Source: Dysidea avara (lineage: Eukaryota > Porifera > Demospongiae > Dictyoceratida > Dysideidae). From it: a DNA stretch of 64,000 nt. The translations under genes were made by a program, and so were the position numbers. Below are positions 1-12,029 of the stretch, one piece after another (within the stretch, counting starts at the first letter, position 1; the number at the start of each line of letters is the position of its first letter). The notes below the pieces were generated by a model, which saw only the letters and a program-made list of their open reading frames with translations, had not been told where the DNA came from and searched no databases. The stretch is taken from NCBI RefSeq assembly GCF_963678975.1, contig NC_089280.1:33250603-33314602 (forward strand), in the 5' to 3' direction.

Positions 1-480
1 GCTGAACTCTCTACAAGGTAACTTCTTCTAGCTGATCTTTCTACAGGGTAATTTGTTGGTAGCTGAATTCTCTACAGGGTGATTTGTTTGCAGCTGAACT
101 CTGTACATGGTAGTTTCTTTGTAGCTGAACTTTCTACAATGTAATTTCTTCTAGCTGAACTCTCTACAGGATGACTTGTTTCTAACTGAACTCTCTACAG
201 TGTGATCTGTTCATAGCGGAACTTTCTACTGGGTGATTTGTTTGCAGCTAAACTCTTTGCATGATTGTTTCTTTTTAACTGAACTCTCTACAAGGTAACT
301 TCTTCTAGCTGATCTCTCTACAGGGTAATTTGTTTGTAACTGAATTCTCTACAGGGTGATTTATTTGAGCTGAACTCTCTACATGATGGCTTCTTTGTAG
401 CTGAACCCTCTATAAGGTACCTTCTTCTAGCTGATCTGACTACAGGGTGACTTGTTTGTAGCTGAATTCTCTACAGAATA
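1..480 (+). repeat. 31-bp minisatellite array, copy 1 (window-edge partial)
   Basis: This is a tandem array of about 31-bp units built on AGCTGAACTCTCTACAGGG followed by TGATTTGTTTGT, with many variants (TGATCTCTCTAC; CTTCTTCTAGC). It runs off the left edge and leads directly into the conserved tail at 481-1360. The same unit forms the large arrays at 8600-11008, 32800-36550, 51130-52950 and 60000-61650. No coding potential is seen. Confidence 0.95.
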
Positions 481-1360
481 ACTTGCAATGTAATATTACT
501 GAGTAAATTATAAATGCAGCTGAATGCTTTATTAGAGTGACTGTTCTATTAGAGTATCTCGATCTCGCATTTGCTGCACGTAGTTGCCTTTCGAATCATA
601 ACTCAGTTATTTGTAATCCGATTCTTCTGTACTACTGCAAGGACTTTCTATAATGATTATTCCAGCTACATACTGATTTTCAGCTCGTTGGTCTAAGCGG
701 TTTACCTGGTAGACACGAAAACTAATAGTTTTTTATTCATAAAAAATCGATCGCGTAATTTTGACACAGGTTGGGTTTTGTGTCATATCTCCATGGTCTT
801 TATCCCGATTCCTTTCAAACCCCAAAAAGGCACTCCTACAATGGTTGCTCCATCTACATATCAATTTTCAACTGATTCCTCCAAGGGGTTTACCCTGTAG
901 GCGTGACAGACCTTCGACCTCATTTTACGCAAATAATCGGTCATAAATCCGTGAATATTCATCGGATTCCTACCAAAGTTGGTACGGAGATCCGCCTTAC
1001 TGAGCCCTTTAAGTGTGCCAAATTTCAGCCCAATCCGAGCACGCATTCGTGTTTTATGGCGAATTTTGCGAAGTGTGCGAAATGAAGAAGATGAAGAAGA
1101 AGAAGAAAAAAACGAAGAAATTAAAACGAAATTTTGTTCACTCGTATCTCGGAAATGGCTGGAGCGATTTTCTTCAAATTTGGTATGTAGACTCCCCTAA
1201 CTGGGCGGCACGTCTCTAGAAATTTGGTTTCAATCGGATAAGGGATCACAGAGCTACATAGGTGTGAAAATTGCGTTTTCTTTCTTCCTATTAATATACT
1301 CACTGTGTGGCGCGCCGACTTCTTGGGCCGCACGACACACTACCGTGTGTCTTGATATAT
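481..1360 (+). mobile_element. Composite foldback-minisatellite element, conserved tail (copy 1)
   Basis: This tail follows the minisatellite and matches 23400-24745 (same strand) and 31931-32800 (opposite strand) over nearly its whole length. It begins with the 19-nt motif in reverse orientation near 538-556. A purine-rich GAAGAAGAAG stretch lies at 1085-1115. It ends in a small hairpin, CACACTACCGTGTG (1336-1349), followed by CTTGATAT. Short open frames in it are not conserved between copies, so I treat it as non-coding. Confidence 0.85.
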
Positions 1361-1439
1361 ACGCATGCCTGAAAATTTAGATTATAGGTCAGCAGTTAGT
1401 ACATTCTGGCTGTGTTTAGCTATGGCGAATGGACAAACC

Positions 1440-2120
1440 CAAGTTTAATGTGTTGTTGAATTATTTATGGAAAAAATTATGGAGTTTACTGAATGGATAA
1501 GCTTGCGGTTATTTTGTGTGTACATGTATTTCATGTTATCATATAATCGTACTGTATAGTAGAGACTACAAGGTTTGGGCATGGCACATGAGAAAACATC
1601 ACCCACAAACCAGCCTCTCTTTTCCCTAATGACAATGAGGCAGTATTGTGTAGGCCCAAACAAGCCTTCAGATTGACTTGAAACATTTTCAAGGAATTTT
1701 TTTTAATTATTAAACAGAATTTTCTAGTGACTGACTGACTGATTTCTTCAGACAAGTGTAACTTGATAACAGCTGAGACTACAGGCTTGATTCTTTCACT
1801 GTCCAACATTGCTTCAGCTGGACACATGCCTTTTTGGCATATTGCAGCACAAACAATGCATTCTTTATGGACTTACCAGTGTCCTCCTTTTGAGTCCCAT
1901 TCATCTTAGCTGACAGCGAAAGGTGTCAATTTGGTGGTAGCGCGAGATGGCTTCCCTTTGCAATGGAAACCATCTGTGTTTTTTAATAGTGGCTACTTTA
2001 ATTGCTGAGTTGCTTTTTAAATAGTTCTTGATTCATAATGCTGTGTAACGGGCTGAACATAGCTGACAAAGAAGCGTAATGGATACTTCACTTTTCAGAT
2101 GATAATTGAAAGCAACACAA
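1440..2120 (-). repeat. Interspersed repeat family B, copy 1
   Basis: The reverse complement matches 4450-5230 and, more weakly, 30870-31590. Shared blocks include a GTCAGTCAGTCACTAGAAAATTC-like run, the CCTCATTGTCATYAGGGAAAA block and a block around ATGTTCAACCCGTTACA. Copies are diverged with many indels and have no shared open frame. The class is unknown; it could be a degenerate non-autonomous DNA element. Confidence 0.65.
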
Positions 2121-2527
2121 TTTTTATCTCTTGATGTGGTATGCATGTGTTCACCAGTTATAATAATTTTATTTTGCAACAAGTTGATGTTGTGCTACTT
2201 CTAAAAACCAGGCGCCATGCAGCTAGCTAACTCATCTGGAATTAACTATAGACAGTATATACTACTATGAATTAACCAACTATGTATTACTACTTTACAA
2301 TAGGGTAGTTTGGGTTGTGCAATAATATAATTAGCTATTTCTCGTAATTCATAATTCATGAAATATTCGTAATTCGTTCAATTACGTTGCTATGCACTGC
2401 TAAGGAAGCGTTTGTTAAATAAACCGCTTTTACCAACATATTACGCACAAAACTATCTTCTAAACTGTTTTATAGTGTGACTAACGTGTTTTTTCCCACA
2501 AATTCTCTCGACAAGCACACTATGAAA
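2121..2527. other. AT-rich intergenic stretch, nothing recognised
   Basis: I see no open frame of note and no clear repeat ends. A run of GTAATTC-like short repeats lies at 2343-2385. Confidence 0.5.
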
Positions 2528-3341
2528 TGATTTCTTCTAATGCCTATAAATCTCTTGGCTTATTGCGTAGGGTCTTCAAGGACTCCAATTGTCCCCAGGC
2601 CAGAAAATCTCTGTTTATCACTTTAGTTAGATCAAAGCTACTGTATTGTTCCCCCCTGTGGAGGCCATACCTGTTAAAAGACATTGAATCACTTGAGAAA
2701 GTCCAACGAAGAGCCACCAAATTCATATTATCAAACTATCAATCAGACTATAAAACAAGGCTAATACAAACTGGTATGTTGCCACTAATGTACATTTACG
2801 AAATTGCCGACATACTATTCTTTATCAAATCCATCAAAAATCCATCAGATAAATTTGACATCTTGAACTATACCAACTTTACTACAGGTTCAACAAGATC
2901 TGCTGGCACAAAGTTATACCCCAAGACAGCCCATATCAACCCTATCATGAACTCATATTTTTATCGTTTACCAAGATTATGGAACTCTTTACCAATAATT
3001 GACCTATCTCAATCACTAGATGTAATCAAACCAAAGTTGAAAGCATTTTTATGGAATCATTTTTTAGCTAACTTTGATAATACCCCCTGTACTTTTCATT
3101 ACCTGTGTCCTTGTACCCGCTGCTCCAAGACTCCTGCACCAACCAACTATAATTATTTGTAACTATTATATAAATGTATGCATGTATAGTTTTTGTAGTT
3201 AAGTAGTTAGTGCTCTAGGCTACCAGTGCAGGACACTGGTAGTCCTTCAGAATTGTATGTCTCTGTAATCACTATAGCCTCTACTGTATGTAATTCCAAT
3301 TCTGTAAAGCAATTATTAAATTAAATTAAATTAAACAAAGC
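2528..3341 (+). mobile_element. 5'-truncated LINE: C-terminal end of reverse transcriptase plus 3' tail
   Basis: A 211-codon open frame (2527-3162) reads like the C-terminal thumb and connection region of a non-LTR retrotransposon reverse transcriptase. It has YKSLGLLRRVF, then RSKLLYCSPLWRPY, LEKVQRRATKFI and RLPRLWNSLP, all typical of Jockey/CR1-like LINE proteins. The catalytic core is absent, consistent with 5' truncation on insertion. After the stop comes a roughly 150-bp 3' UTR ending in an (ATTAA)n-like tail at 3315-3340, as expected for LINE 3' ends. The frame is intact over this part, suggesting a fairly young insertion. Which LINE clade it belongs to cannot be settled from this fragment. 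Confidence 0.85.
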
Positions 3342-3716
3342 CTCAAAGCTGCTCTTCATTTTTGTTCGCGTACGTAAGGGATACGCCCCCTTTCAACTCG
3401 AAGCGATAGGCTATTCCTGGCAGTGTACGAGGCCTGCACCGTTGTTTTTCAGTTGCTAAATGCCTGAAAAACCTCAAGGGGAAGGTAGTCTGAGGAAAGT
3501 CACCACACCCGTATTTCAGTCCGCCGAAAAGAAACGACCTCAGAGCAAAGTTCACCTGTCCAGAAGTTTAATACAGACTTCATTTCACTTTTACTTCTTA
3601 CGTAAAAGCTGCTTTTACCGTTATTAAACGATTTTGCTCACGTGGGTGCGGTACGTACAAACATAGGTAGATAGATAGGTACACACACACACTTTTACGA
3701 AAACAATTTCAGTAAT
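3342..3716. other. Unassigned stretch downstream of the LINE
   Basis: This stretch is less AT-rich than its surroundings. A 70-codon minus-strand frame (3343-3555) has no recognisable domain and may be chance. A GATAGATAGGTACACACACACAC microsatellite-like run lies near 3668-3692. Confidence 0.35.
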
Positions 3717-3756
3717 CCAGGCGCACGCCCACAGCCGGCTGTGGGCGTGCGCCTGG
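3717..3756. repeat. Perfect 40-bp GC-rich palindrome
   Basis: The sequence starts CCAGGCGCACGCCCACAGCC and continues as its exact reverse complement, with the axis between 3736 and 3737 and no loop. It is strongly GC-rich inside AT-rich DNA. It resembles the shorter CCGGCC-type palindromes next to the foldback modules (36686-36710; 50926-50980), so it may be a relic of that family. Confidence 0.9.
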
Positions 3757-3902
3757 TTTAAAAAAGTTAGCAAACAAGTATACAAAAAAAATGAAAATTT
3801 CAGCTAGAGTAGGGACAATAGCACATCGATAAAAAGTACTGAAACAAGCTGGAGTAGTGCATTATATTAAATCACAGTAAAACAATAAGAAGCGTTACAA
3901 TC

Positions 3903-4262
3903 CTACCAGTGATGGATCCAGGGGGGCATGGGGGGAACGTCCGCCCCCCCCCCCCCCCCCCCCCCTTTTAAAAAAAAATGCATATAAGATCAAGATAGTC
4001 TAATAGAGCAGTCAATCACCAATCACTCTAATAAAGCAGTCACAGTGTTCATGAGGCAGTGTAGCTTGAGTATGAAGCTATGGATGAGGATCTGAATAAG
4101 GATCTTTATATACTTTATAGTATAATAGTACATACACTTGGTAAAGGACAGCCATTATTGCTGTCAATCTTTTTTTTTTTTTTTTTTTTGGTCTTCAACT
4201 TTTCAGCAAAGTGCACCCCCCTTTCCAAACTCTGGATCTGCCCCTGTCTACTGTGCTCAAGA
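3903..4262. mobile_element. hAT-like non-autonomous element with poly-C and poly-T tracts
   Basis: The ends read CAGTGATGGATCCAGG on the left and, reversed, CAGGGGCAGATCCAGAG on the right. This is an imperfect terminal inverted repeat of the CAGNGGCGGATCCAG type seen in many invertebrate hAT-derived MITEs. The body holds a C tract of about 22 bases at 3943-3964, a T tract at 4171-4189, and two copies of the TCTAATAGARCAGTCA motif. A related copy lies at 38455-38775. A clean 8-bp target duplication is not visible. Confidence 0.55.
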
Positions 4263-4439
4263 TACCATAATGGAAATGCACAGCAAGTATATAACACTTC
4301 TTATTGTTTTACTGTGATTTAATATCATGCACTACTCCAGCTTGTCTCAGTACTTTTTATTGATGTGCTATGGTCCCTACTCTAGTTGAAAATTCCAAAG
4401 AAAAATTGTGTACTTTTTGTTAACTTTTTTTGTAAATAA

Positions 4440-5230
4440 TCATTATGACTGGTGAACCCACGCATACTGCACTTGAAATGGTGCCACGCCCCAGCTATAT
4501 CAATTATCATCTGAAAATTGAAGTATCTAGTATGCTTCATTGTCAGCTATGTTCAACCCGTCACGCAGCATTTTGAATCAAGAACTTTTGAAATGCATCT
4601 CTGCAATCTCCACATACCAAAAGAAATGGTGTAGCGCACCCCAGTTATATCAATTATTGTCTGAAAAGTGAAGTATCCATTACCCTTCGTTGTCAACTAT
4701 GTTCAACCCGTTACATGGCAGTATGAATCAAGAACTGTTGGAAAAGCACTTCTGCAGTCAAAATAGCCACTATGAAAAATACAGACGATTTCCATTATGA
4801 AGAGAAGCCATCATGTGTTACCACCAAATCGACACTATTCACTGTCAGTGAAGATGAATGGACACAAAGGAGGACACTGGTAAGTCCATGAAGAATGCAT
4901 TGTACATACTGCGGTATGCCAAAAGGTACCGCTTGGGCCGAAGTGACATTCATTAGTAAAAAAATGAAGCCTGTAGCCTTAACCACTATTGAGTTATGCT
5001 TGTCTGAAGGCATCAGTTAGTCAGTCAGTCACTAGAAAATTCTGTTAAATAATTTTTTTTAAAGTTCCATAGCAACTTGTTGAAAGCATTTCAGGTCAAT
5101 CTGAAAGTTTGTTTGGGCTTAGTTTTACCTAACCAATACTACCTCATTGTCATCAGGGAAAATTGAGGCTGATTTTTGGGTGATGTTATTTCGTGAGCCA
5201 CTCCTAATTCTTTGTGATCCCTACTATGCA
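4440..5230 (+). repeat. Interspersed repeat family B, copy 2
   Basis: This copy matches the reverse complement of 1440-2120 and parts of 30870-31590. It holds an internal near-duplication: blocks around 4485-4570 and 4630-4750 both read GCACCCCAGYTATATCAATTAT-like, followed by a TGTTCAACCCGTYAC block. Non-coding. Confidence 0.65.
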
Positions 5231-5379
5231 GTATAATATCTTGAGCACAGTAGGGATATAACACTTCTTATTGTTATCCTGTGTGCACTACTCCAGCTTG
5301 TTTCAGTACTTTTTATTGATGTGGTATGATCCTTACTCTAGGTGAAAATTCCAAAACTTTTTGCGTACTTGTTAGCAAT

Positions 5380-5760
5380 GTAGTTATGGTCCGTATTCAA
5401 AAATTTGCAGAACCCCTTATGAATAAGCTGTTGCACTAATTCTCACCTTAAGTCCAATGTTTTTCAACTCATAGGACGGACAGCGAGGTTAATAAACGCT
5501 TTCCATTTTCATGGCCAAGTCCAATTCATGCATACTACATGTGAGTATTAATCAATTCCCACAATTGATTTTGAATTAAAAATTATATAATCGGCAGGCC
5601 AGCTGTAGCTGGGCTACATTCAGATGTAGCCTGGACAAGTCACCAACCAGGCCACATTACATTGTAAATGCAGCTTGGGAAGTTTTGATCTGTGGTAAGA
5701 AAGAGTTATGTAATGACGTATAAAGACTTATGGTAGTGAGTCGCACGGCCAAGGAAAGTG
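5380..5760 (+). repeat. Interspersed repeat family C, copy 1
   Basis: This matches 30410-30780 on the same strand: a GTATTCAAAAATKTGYRGAA block, TTCTCACCTTAG, TTTTTCAACTCATAG, ACATTCAGATGTAG and GTCACCAAC in the same order. It ends near ATGGTAGTGAGTCGCRCGGCCAAG (5732-5755), an end-like sequence that also occurs at 13295-13325 and resembles the tail end of the composite element. Confidence 0.6.
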
Positions 5761-6929
5761 GACACGCATCTACCATTACATGAACGACTAACTCTAATAG
5801 AATGCACACCTAAAACCTACCTTTAAAACTATTCTTTTGTAAAAAAAAAAAAACCTCACGATACAACAAACCTTTGGTATATTGTTATGTAAGTGTATTA
5901 TTAAGTAAGTAATCCCTGTTATATTTTAGTAACACCGCATGAAATTTTGCTGAAAGCGTCGTATTGTTCTCCTTCTCCTCCTTCGCATACTTGTTAGCCA
6001 AGCCACCCATTTTTTACTCTTATGTCTTAGACTGTGATAGTTCTGCAGTTTTGGATTTACTATCACAAGTTCTTTGGCTAGTTAAGCTTTTTCAGTACAA
6101 ATCTTGAAACTCCATCTCTCTCTTGCAATAGCCACCATAAGCGATTTTCTCAAAGTTCGATTCATTCACTCTTGTGCTTCATTGAAGGGACAATCTTTGA
6201 TATGTAATTACACATATGGGGTAGTGTCACTCGATTATGAACTGCCATTTTTTCTGGGAAGTGGTGAGTTGATTTCCATAAGTGCGCTCATAGGACAATA
6301 ATGTTGCCTACGCTAATTGCTGAGTTAATTTTGCGGTCTTTTAGAACCCTATCTTAAATCTTAAATTTAAGACACCTCTAATTACAGTAGCATTAATTTA
6401 CAGTCTGTAAACTCGGTGAAAATTCAGCCATAAGCATCAACACTAGGTGAACATGATCAGTGTGATGAACTCAATGAACTTGTTATCGTGTGCTATTCTC
6501 GTAAGTATTTGTTATTCAGTTGTTATTTAATAAAGGGTCTGAAGTAGCAGTAACACAGCCAACAATACAGCTTTGTTTATGCATTTCAAGGGACAATCCA
6601 GCTAACAAGTAGTTTGGGACACATTCTCACTTGCCGGGAAATGACCTGTACTCAATCTGTTCACTGATGATTTAAATGGTACCTATAGAAGCCATACGCT
6701 ATTGAGGTTGCTACACTGACAAGTACCTGCCTACTTGTACCAAACTACATTCTTTGGTTTTGCCACTTCATGTCCCAAGCTACGATGCAATACACACAAT
6801 AACTGTTGATGCTGCTGTTGTGATAACCAAAGGTGGCTTGTATGAAACTATTAGCTTTGTGCATTAATTTTTTTCGTCTTGCTTAATGACAAAAATGTGT
6901 GATATTCTAAAACAAGACAGCATTGGGGC
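5761..6929. other. Intergenic, no gene recognised
   Basis: This AT-rich sequence has only short frames without recognisable domains, for example 65 codons at 6104-6301. I see no repeat ends I can support. Confidence 0.4.
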
Positions 6930-7175
6930 TATAAAAAGGGCGCTGCCACCTTGGATTTCACATCTTTTTCACCATGGCCTTTTAGAAGCCACACTCTTTT
7001 TTTACAGCTTGGCTGTTTTGGATTAGATATCACTTCTTTTTGTATAGCAGGGGCTTTTTTATCACAGGATGAAGAAAAAGATTTAATCATAATCATAATC
7101 AAGATTTAAAGCAAATTTTTAACACTTTAACTATTTTTGATTTTATCAGTAATTATACAAATTATATATATATTA
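6930..7175 (+). mobile_element. Half of a foldback module (composite element, copy 2, left part)
   Basis: The run GCCACCTTGGATTTCACATC, then TTTTTCACCATGGCCTTTT, TTTTTTACAGCTTGGCTGTT and GGATTAGATATCACTTC, matches the right arm of the foldback modules at 36690-37050 and 50568-50925. It is followed by the same AT-rich spacer (TGATTTTATCAGTAA...ATATATATA) that leads into the minisatellite in other copies. Here, simple repeats and a small MITE separate it from the minisatellite at 8600. Confidence 0.75.
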
Positions 7176-7376
7176 ATACAACATCAATATTGTGTTCTGT
7201 ATAAAAACTCCAATAGCAGCTTGTGGTATATTTTTGATATACTACAGCAAACTGGCCAATAGAATCAGTATATCACTTGTACATTTGATATACAGGTGTA
7301 CGCACTTGATTGGCAAAATTTTTTTGATAGTGTTTAGTTGTTTTACCAGTTAGGCATATCCGACTTGACAAGTAAT

Positions 7377-7534
7377 GTTACCATAGTAACCAATACATGT
7401 TACCTAGCAACCATTGCTAGGTAACCGCTACTGCTTTTAGAAATGATTTGACACCATAGCAATGGTTGCTAAGCAACCATTAAAAAGCATGTAACTAGGT
7501 CAGGTATTTTGTTTCCTAGCAACAGTTGCTATGG
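7377..7534. promoter_or_regulatory. Cluster of X-box-like inverted repeats (possible RFX sites)
   Basis: Four inverted repeats fit or nearly fit the RFX X-box GTNRCC(0-3)RGYAAC: GTTACCATAGTAAC (7377-7390), GTTACCTAGCAACC (7399-7412), GGTTGCTAAGCAACC (7464-7478) and CCTAGCAACAGTTGCTATGG (7515-7534). No host gene lies nearby, so they may only be part of a repeat. Confidence 0.25.
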
Positions 7535-7684
7535 ATTTTTGGACCGATTCTCAAGAAGATTGCAGGCTACAACACGTGTGCATTCTCCTTGAGCATGCTA
7601 ATCACAAGGAATTACTTACCAGTATTAATAATGGTGTGAAAACATTAGAAATTGCTGTTACTGCTTCCAAGTGGGAGACGAGAT

Positions 7685-7842
7685 GTTGTATTATACTACA
7701 GATATCATGGTATTCGAAATATATACCAAAAGATATACATATTAATTTTAGGAAAGGGTGCCTGCCTCGCACTATAACATCTTTTCTAAGTTTATATACC
7801 TTTTGGTATATATTTCGAATATCATGATATCTGTAGTATAAC
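7685..7842. mobile_element. Small foldback MITE
   Basis: Arms of about 45 bp (GTATTATACTACAGATATCA at 7686 onward, and its reverse complement ending at 7842) flank a roughly 65-bp centre. The arms are nearly identical. The element directly abuts the GT tract. The family is unknown. Confidence 0.8.
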
Positions 7843-7858
7843 ATATGCATATATATAT

Positions 7859-8292
<434 letters not shown>

Positions 8293-8378
8293 CATAGGAA
8301 AATGGACCTATGGAGATTTTTTAAACTTTTGAGTAAAACTCAGTAAATTTCCGTTTATTGTTAGGTGATTATAGTAAA

Positions 8379-8380
<2 letters not shown>

Positions 8381-8409
<29 letters not shown>

Positions 8410-8474
8410 CATACATACATACATACATACATACATACATACATACATACATACATACATACATACATACATAC

Positions 8475-8505
<31 letters not shown>

Positions 8506-8565
8506 CATACATACATGCATACATACATACATACATGCATACATACATACATACATACATACATA
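8381..8565. repeat. (ACAT)n microsatellite
   Basis: About 46 tetranucleotide units with single-base interruptions near 8475, 8517 and 8537. Open frames on both strands are artefacts of the repeat. Confidence 0.98.
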
Positions 8566-8599
8566 ATTATATTTATTGCATGCCAATTATTTCCTTGTT

Positions 8600-11008
8600 G
8601 CTGCTGATCTCTCTGCTGGGTGATTTGTTTGTAGCTGAACTCTCTATAAGATCTTTGTTTCTAGCTGATCACTCTTTAGGGTAACTTGTTTGTAGCTGAA
8701 CTCTCTACAGAGTGATTTGTTTGTAGCTGAACTCTCTACAAGACTACTTGTTTCTAGCTGCTCTCTTTATAGGGTAGCTTGTTTGTAGCTGAGCGTTCTA
8801 TAGGATGGCTTCTTTGTAGCTGATCTCTCTACAGAGCAACTTGTTTCTAGCTGAACTCTCTACAGGGTGATCTGTTCATGGCTAAACTCTCTACTGGGTA
8901 ATTGAACTCTCTACAGGGTGGTTTCTTTGTAGCTAAACTCTCTACATGATATTTTCTTTTAGCTGATCTCTCTACAGGGTGACTTCTTCTAGCTGATCTC
9001 TCTATAGGATAATCTGTTCATAGCTGAACTCTCTACAGTGTGATCTGTTTGCAGCTGAACTCTCTACATCGAAGTTTCTTTGTAGCTGAACTCTCTACAA
9101 GGTAACTTCTTCTAGCTGATCTCTCTACAGGATGACTTGCTTCTAGTTGAACTCTGTACAGGGTGACTGTTCATAACTGAACTCTCTACAGGGTGATTTG
9201 TTTGCAGCTGAACTCTCTACATGATGGTTTGCAGCTGAACTCTCTACATGATGGTTTGTAGCTGCATTCTCTACAAGATAACTTCTAGCTGATCTCTCTA
9301 TAGGGTGACTTGTTTATAGCTGATCTCTCTACAGGGTGAATTGTTTCTAGCTGAACTCTCTGAGGTGATCTGTTCATAGCTGAACTCTCTACAAGGTGAT
9401 TTGTTTGCAGCTGAACTCTCTACAGGGTGATTTGTTTGCAGCTGAACTCTCTACTTGATGGTTTGTAGCTGAACTCTCTACAAGATAACTTCTAGCTGAT
9501 CTCTCTATAGGGTGACTTGTTTATAGCTGATCTCTCTACAGGGTGAATTGTTTCTAGCTGAACTCTCTGAGGTGATCTGTTCATAGTTGAACTCTCTACA
9601 AGGTGATTTGTTTGCAGCTGAACTCTCTACAGGATGATTTGTTTACAGCTGAACTCTCTACAGGGTGATTTGTTTGCAGCTGAACTCTCTACATGATGGT
9701 TTGTAGCTGAACTATCTACAAGGTGACTTCTTTTGGCTGATCTCTCTACTGGGTGAATTGTTTGTAGCTGGATACTCTACAGGGTGATCTATTCGTAGCT
9801 GAACTCTCTACAGGGTGATTTGTTTGCAGCTGAACTCTCTACATGATGGTTTCTGTATAGCTGAACTCTCTACATGATGGTTTCTGTATAGCTGAACTCT
9901 CTACATGATGGTTTCTGTATAGCTGAACTCTCTACTGGGTGAATTGTTTGTAGCTGAATGCTCTACAGGGTGATCTATTCATAGCTGAACTCTCTACAGG
10001 GTGATTTGTTTGCAGCTGAACTCTCTATATGATGGTTTCTTTATAGCTGAACTCTCTACAAGATAACTTCTACCTGATCTCTCTACAGGGTGACCCGTTT
10101 GTCAGGGTTATTTGTTTGTAGCTGAACTCTCTACAAGGTGATCATCTAGCAGATCTCTCTACAAGATGACTTCTACCTGATCTCTCTACAGGGTGATTTG
10201 TTTGCAGCTGAACTCTCTACATGATGGTTTCTTTGTAGCTGAACTCTCTACAAGGTAATTTCTTCTAGCTGATCTCTCTGCAGGGTGAATTGTTTGCAGC
10301 TGAACTCTCTAAATGATGGTTTCTTTGTAGCTGAACTCTCTACAAGGTAACTTCTTCTAGCTGATCTCTCTACATTATTTCTAGCTGATCTCTGGATGAC
10401 TTGTTTCTAGCTGATCTCTCTACAGGACAACTAGTTTCTAGCTGAACTCTCTATAGGGTTGTGATTGAACTCTCTACAGGGTGATTTGTTTGTCACTAAT
10501 CTCTCTATAGGGTACCTTGTTTATAGCTGAACTCTCTACAGGATGGTTTCTTTGTAGCTGATCTCTCTACAGGATGGCTTGTTTCTAGCTGATCTCTCTA
10601 CAGGGGGATTTTTCTACAAGTAAGTCACTCTGTAGAGAGTTCAGCTACAAAGAAGCCACCATGTAGAAAGTTCAGCTACAAACACATCACCTGTAGAGAG
10701 TTCAGCTAGCTGAATATTTTATAAAGTAACTTGTTTGTAGCTGATCTCTATAGGATAGCTAACTTGTTTATACAGATGAGCTCTCTATTGGGTAGTTTCA
10801 CTGTAGTTGAGCTCTCTACATAATGACTTGTTTGTAGCTGAATTCTCTACAGAGTGACTTGTTGTAGCTGAACTCTCTACAGTGTGACTTGTTTATAGCT
10901 GAACTCTCTTCAGTGTGACTTGTAATGTTCTGAATCTCTACAACAATATATTTGTAGCTGAACTCGCTACAGGGTGACTTACTTGTAGCTGAATTGTCTA
11001 TAAGATTA
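8600..11008 (+). repeat. 31-bp minisatellite array, copy 2 (2.4 kb)
   Basis: This has the same unit as 1-480, with about 75 units. A higher-order repeat of about 207 bp is visible: the block with ACAAGATAACTTCTAGCTGA at 9270 recurs near 9477, including the shortened CTCTGAGGTGATCTG unit. A short stretch near 10618-10705 is in inverted orientation. The array ends abruptly at a LINE fragment, and the usual element tail is missing. Confidence 0.95.
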
Positions 11009-11241
11009 AAAAGGCTTTCATCCTGGTCAACTGTCATTCCTCCTACGGGCAGCTTCTGATACTCTCCCTACTCCAGTTAATTTACAGCGATGGTCACTAC
11101 ATTGTTGTGCAAGGTGTTCACTTTGTGATACAAACCGTCCCACCACAGCTCATGTTCTGAGTGGCTGCCCTGTAGCATTGACTCAACAGAGGTATACGTA
11201 TCGGCATAACCAAGTGCTTTTCATTTTAGCAACTAAATTTG
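11009..11241 (+). mobile_element. LINE fragment, 5' part of an interrupted C-terminal domain
   Basis: One frame reads LSFLLRAASDTLPTPVNLQ, then CCARCSLCDTNRPTTAHVL and SGCPVALTQQRYTYRH. This is the cysteine/histidine-rich C-terminal region found in some sponge and cnidarian non-LTR retrotransposons. The frame continues exactly at 22681 once the 11.4-kb element and one 4-bp duplicate are removed (…LATKF / VEAFTSAPF…). The upstream junction with the minisatellite is abrupt, so this is a broken LINE copy. Confidence 0.8.
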
Positions 11242-12029
11242 GGGTCATTCCATGTCAAATCAACAAGGAATTTAGGTTCACCTCTCGGATTTTGACAAAA
11301 CTTGGTGTGTTTGTAGTACCTGTGGTGCTTATCACTCATGAAAATTTTTAGCTCTACACATTCCATAGTTTCTGATTTATGACCACAAATATTTTGAATA
11401 TTTCATGAAAATTTGATCCATCTCTAGTTATAAAATTGACTGCAACTTTGCACTGTGTAAATATTTTTAAACACAATTTTCACTGATGGAAGACTGTTGA
11501 TTGACCTTTCCAGTGATCCCTAAATAATGGGAATCTACTTAATTATGGTTCAAAAGTACTTCATTGAAAACTTTAATCCTTTATATTTTGAGAAATGTTG
11601 CTTGAATTTTTCAAATTCTTTTGTGAATAATGATTGGGTCATAGTCTATGTTTGATAAAATTTTTGTGGTGGGACCACAATGGGCTCAAGAGATATAATG
11701 AATTATATTGTGGTATGTGGTGGAATTTGCAGGCTATTATTATTGGATTGGAGTGTACACCTCCAATAACCACTTACAACAAGGCTTTGCCAAGTTTGTC
11801 TTACAGAGTGAAGGTGTCTAGGTGCATTGCAACCTGTATTAGTGACCACCTGTATTGCAAGGCCATCTATGTGCTGCAGTTAAGTTATCTTCTTTAATGT
11901 ATACCACCAAAGCATCAACCCTTTCTAGCAAATCCAAAAATGGTCCTTATTAGACAGGTTGACTATAAATTAAAGATCTGACCACCATGTGTCCATAAGC
12001 ATCATGTAAAATTAATGTTGTACCATCTC

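Noticed and set aside
861-1333. Overlapping 60-73-codon frames in the composite-element tail
   Set aside because: The frames are not kept in the other tail copies (24250-24740; 31931-32400), so they are not coding.
8308-8684. Open frames encoding YVCM/IHTY repeats
   Set aside because: They are artefacts of the ACAT tetranucleotide repeat.
8600-11008. Possible CRISPR array (regular short repeats)
   Set aside because: Units are contiguous 31-bp tandem repeats without unique spacers, in an intron-bearing eukaryotic genome, and are part of a mobile element.
11634-11897. 87-codon frame resembling one at 22089-22280 on the minus strand as a conserved gene pair
   Set aside because: The likeness is due to the inverted arms of the 11.4-kb element; no domain is recognised.
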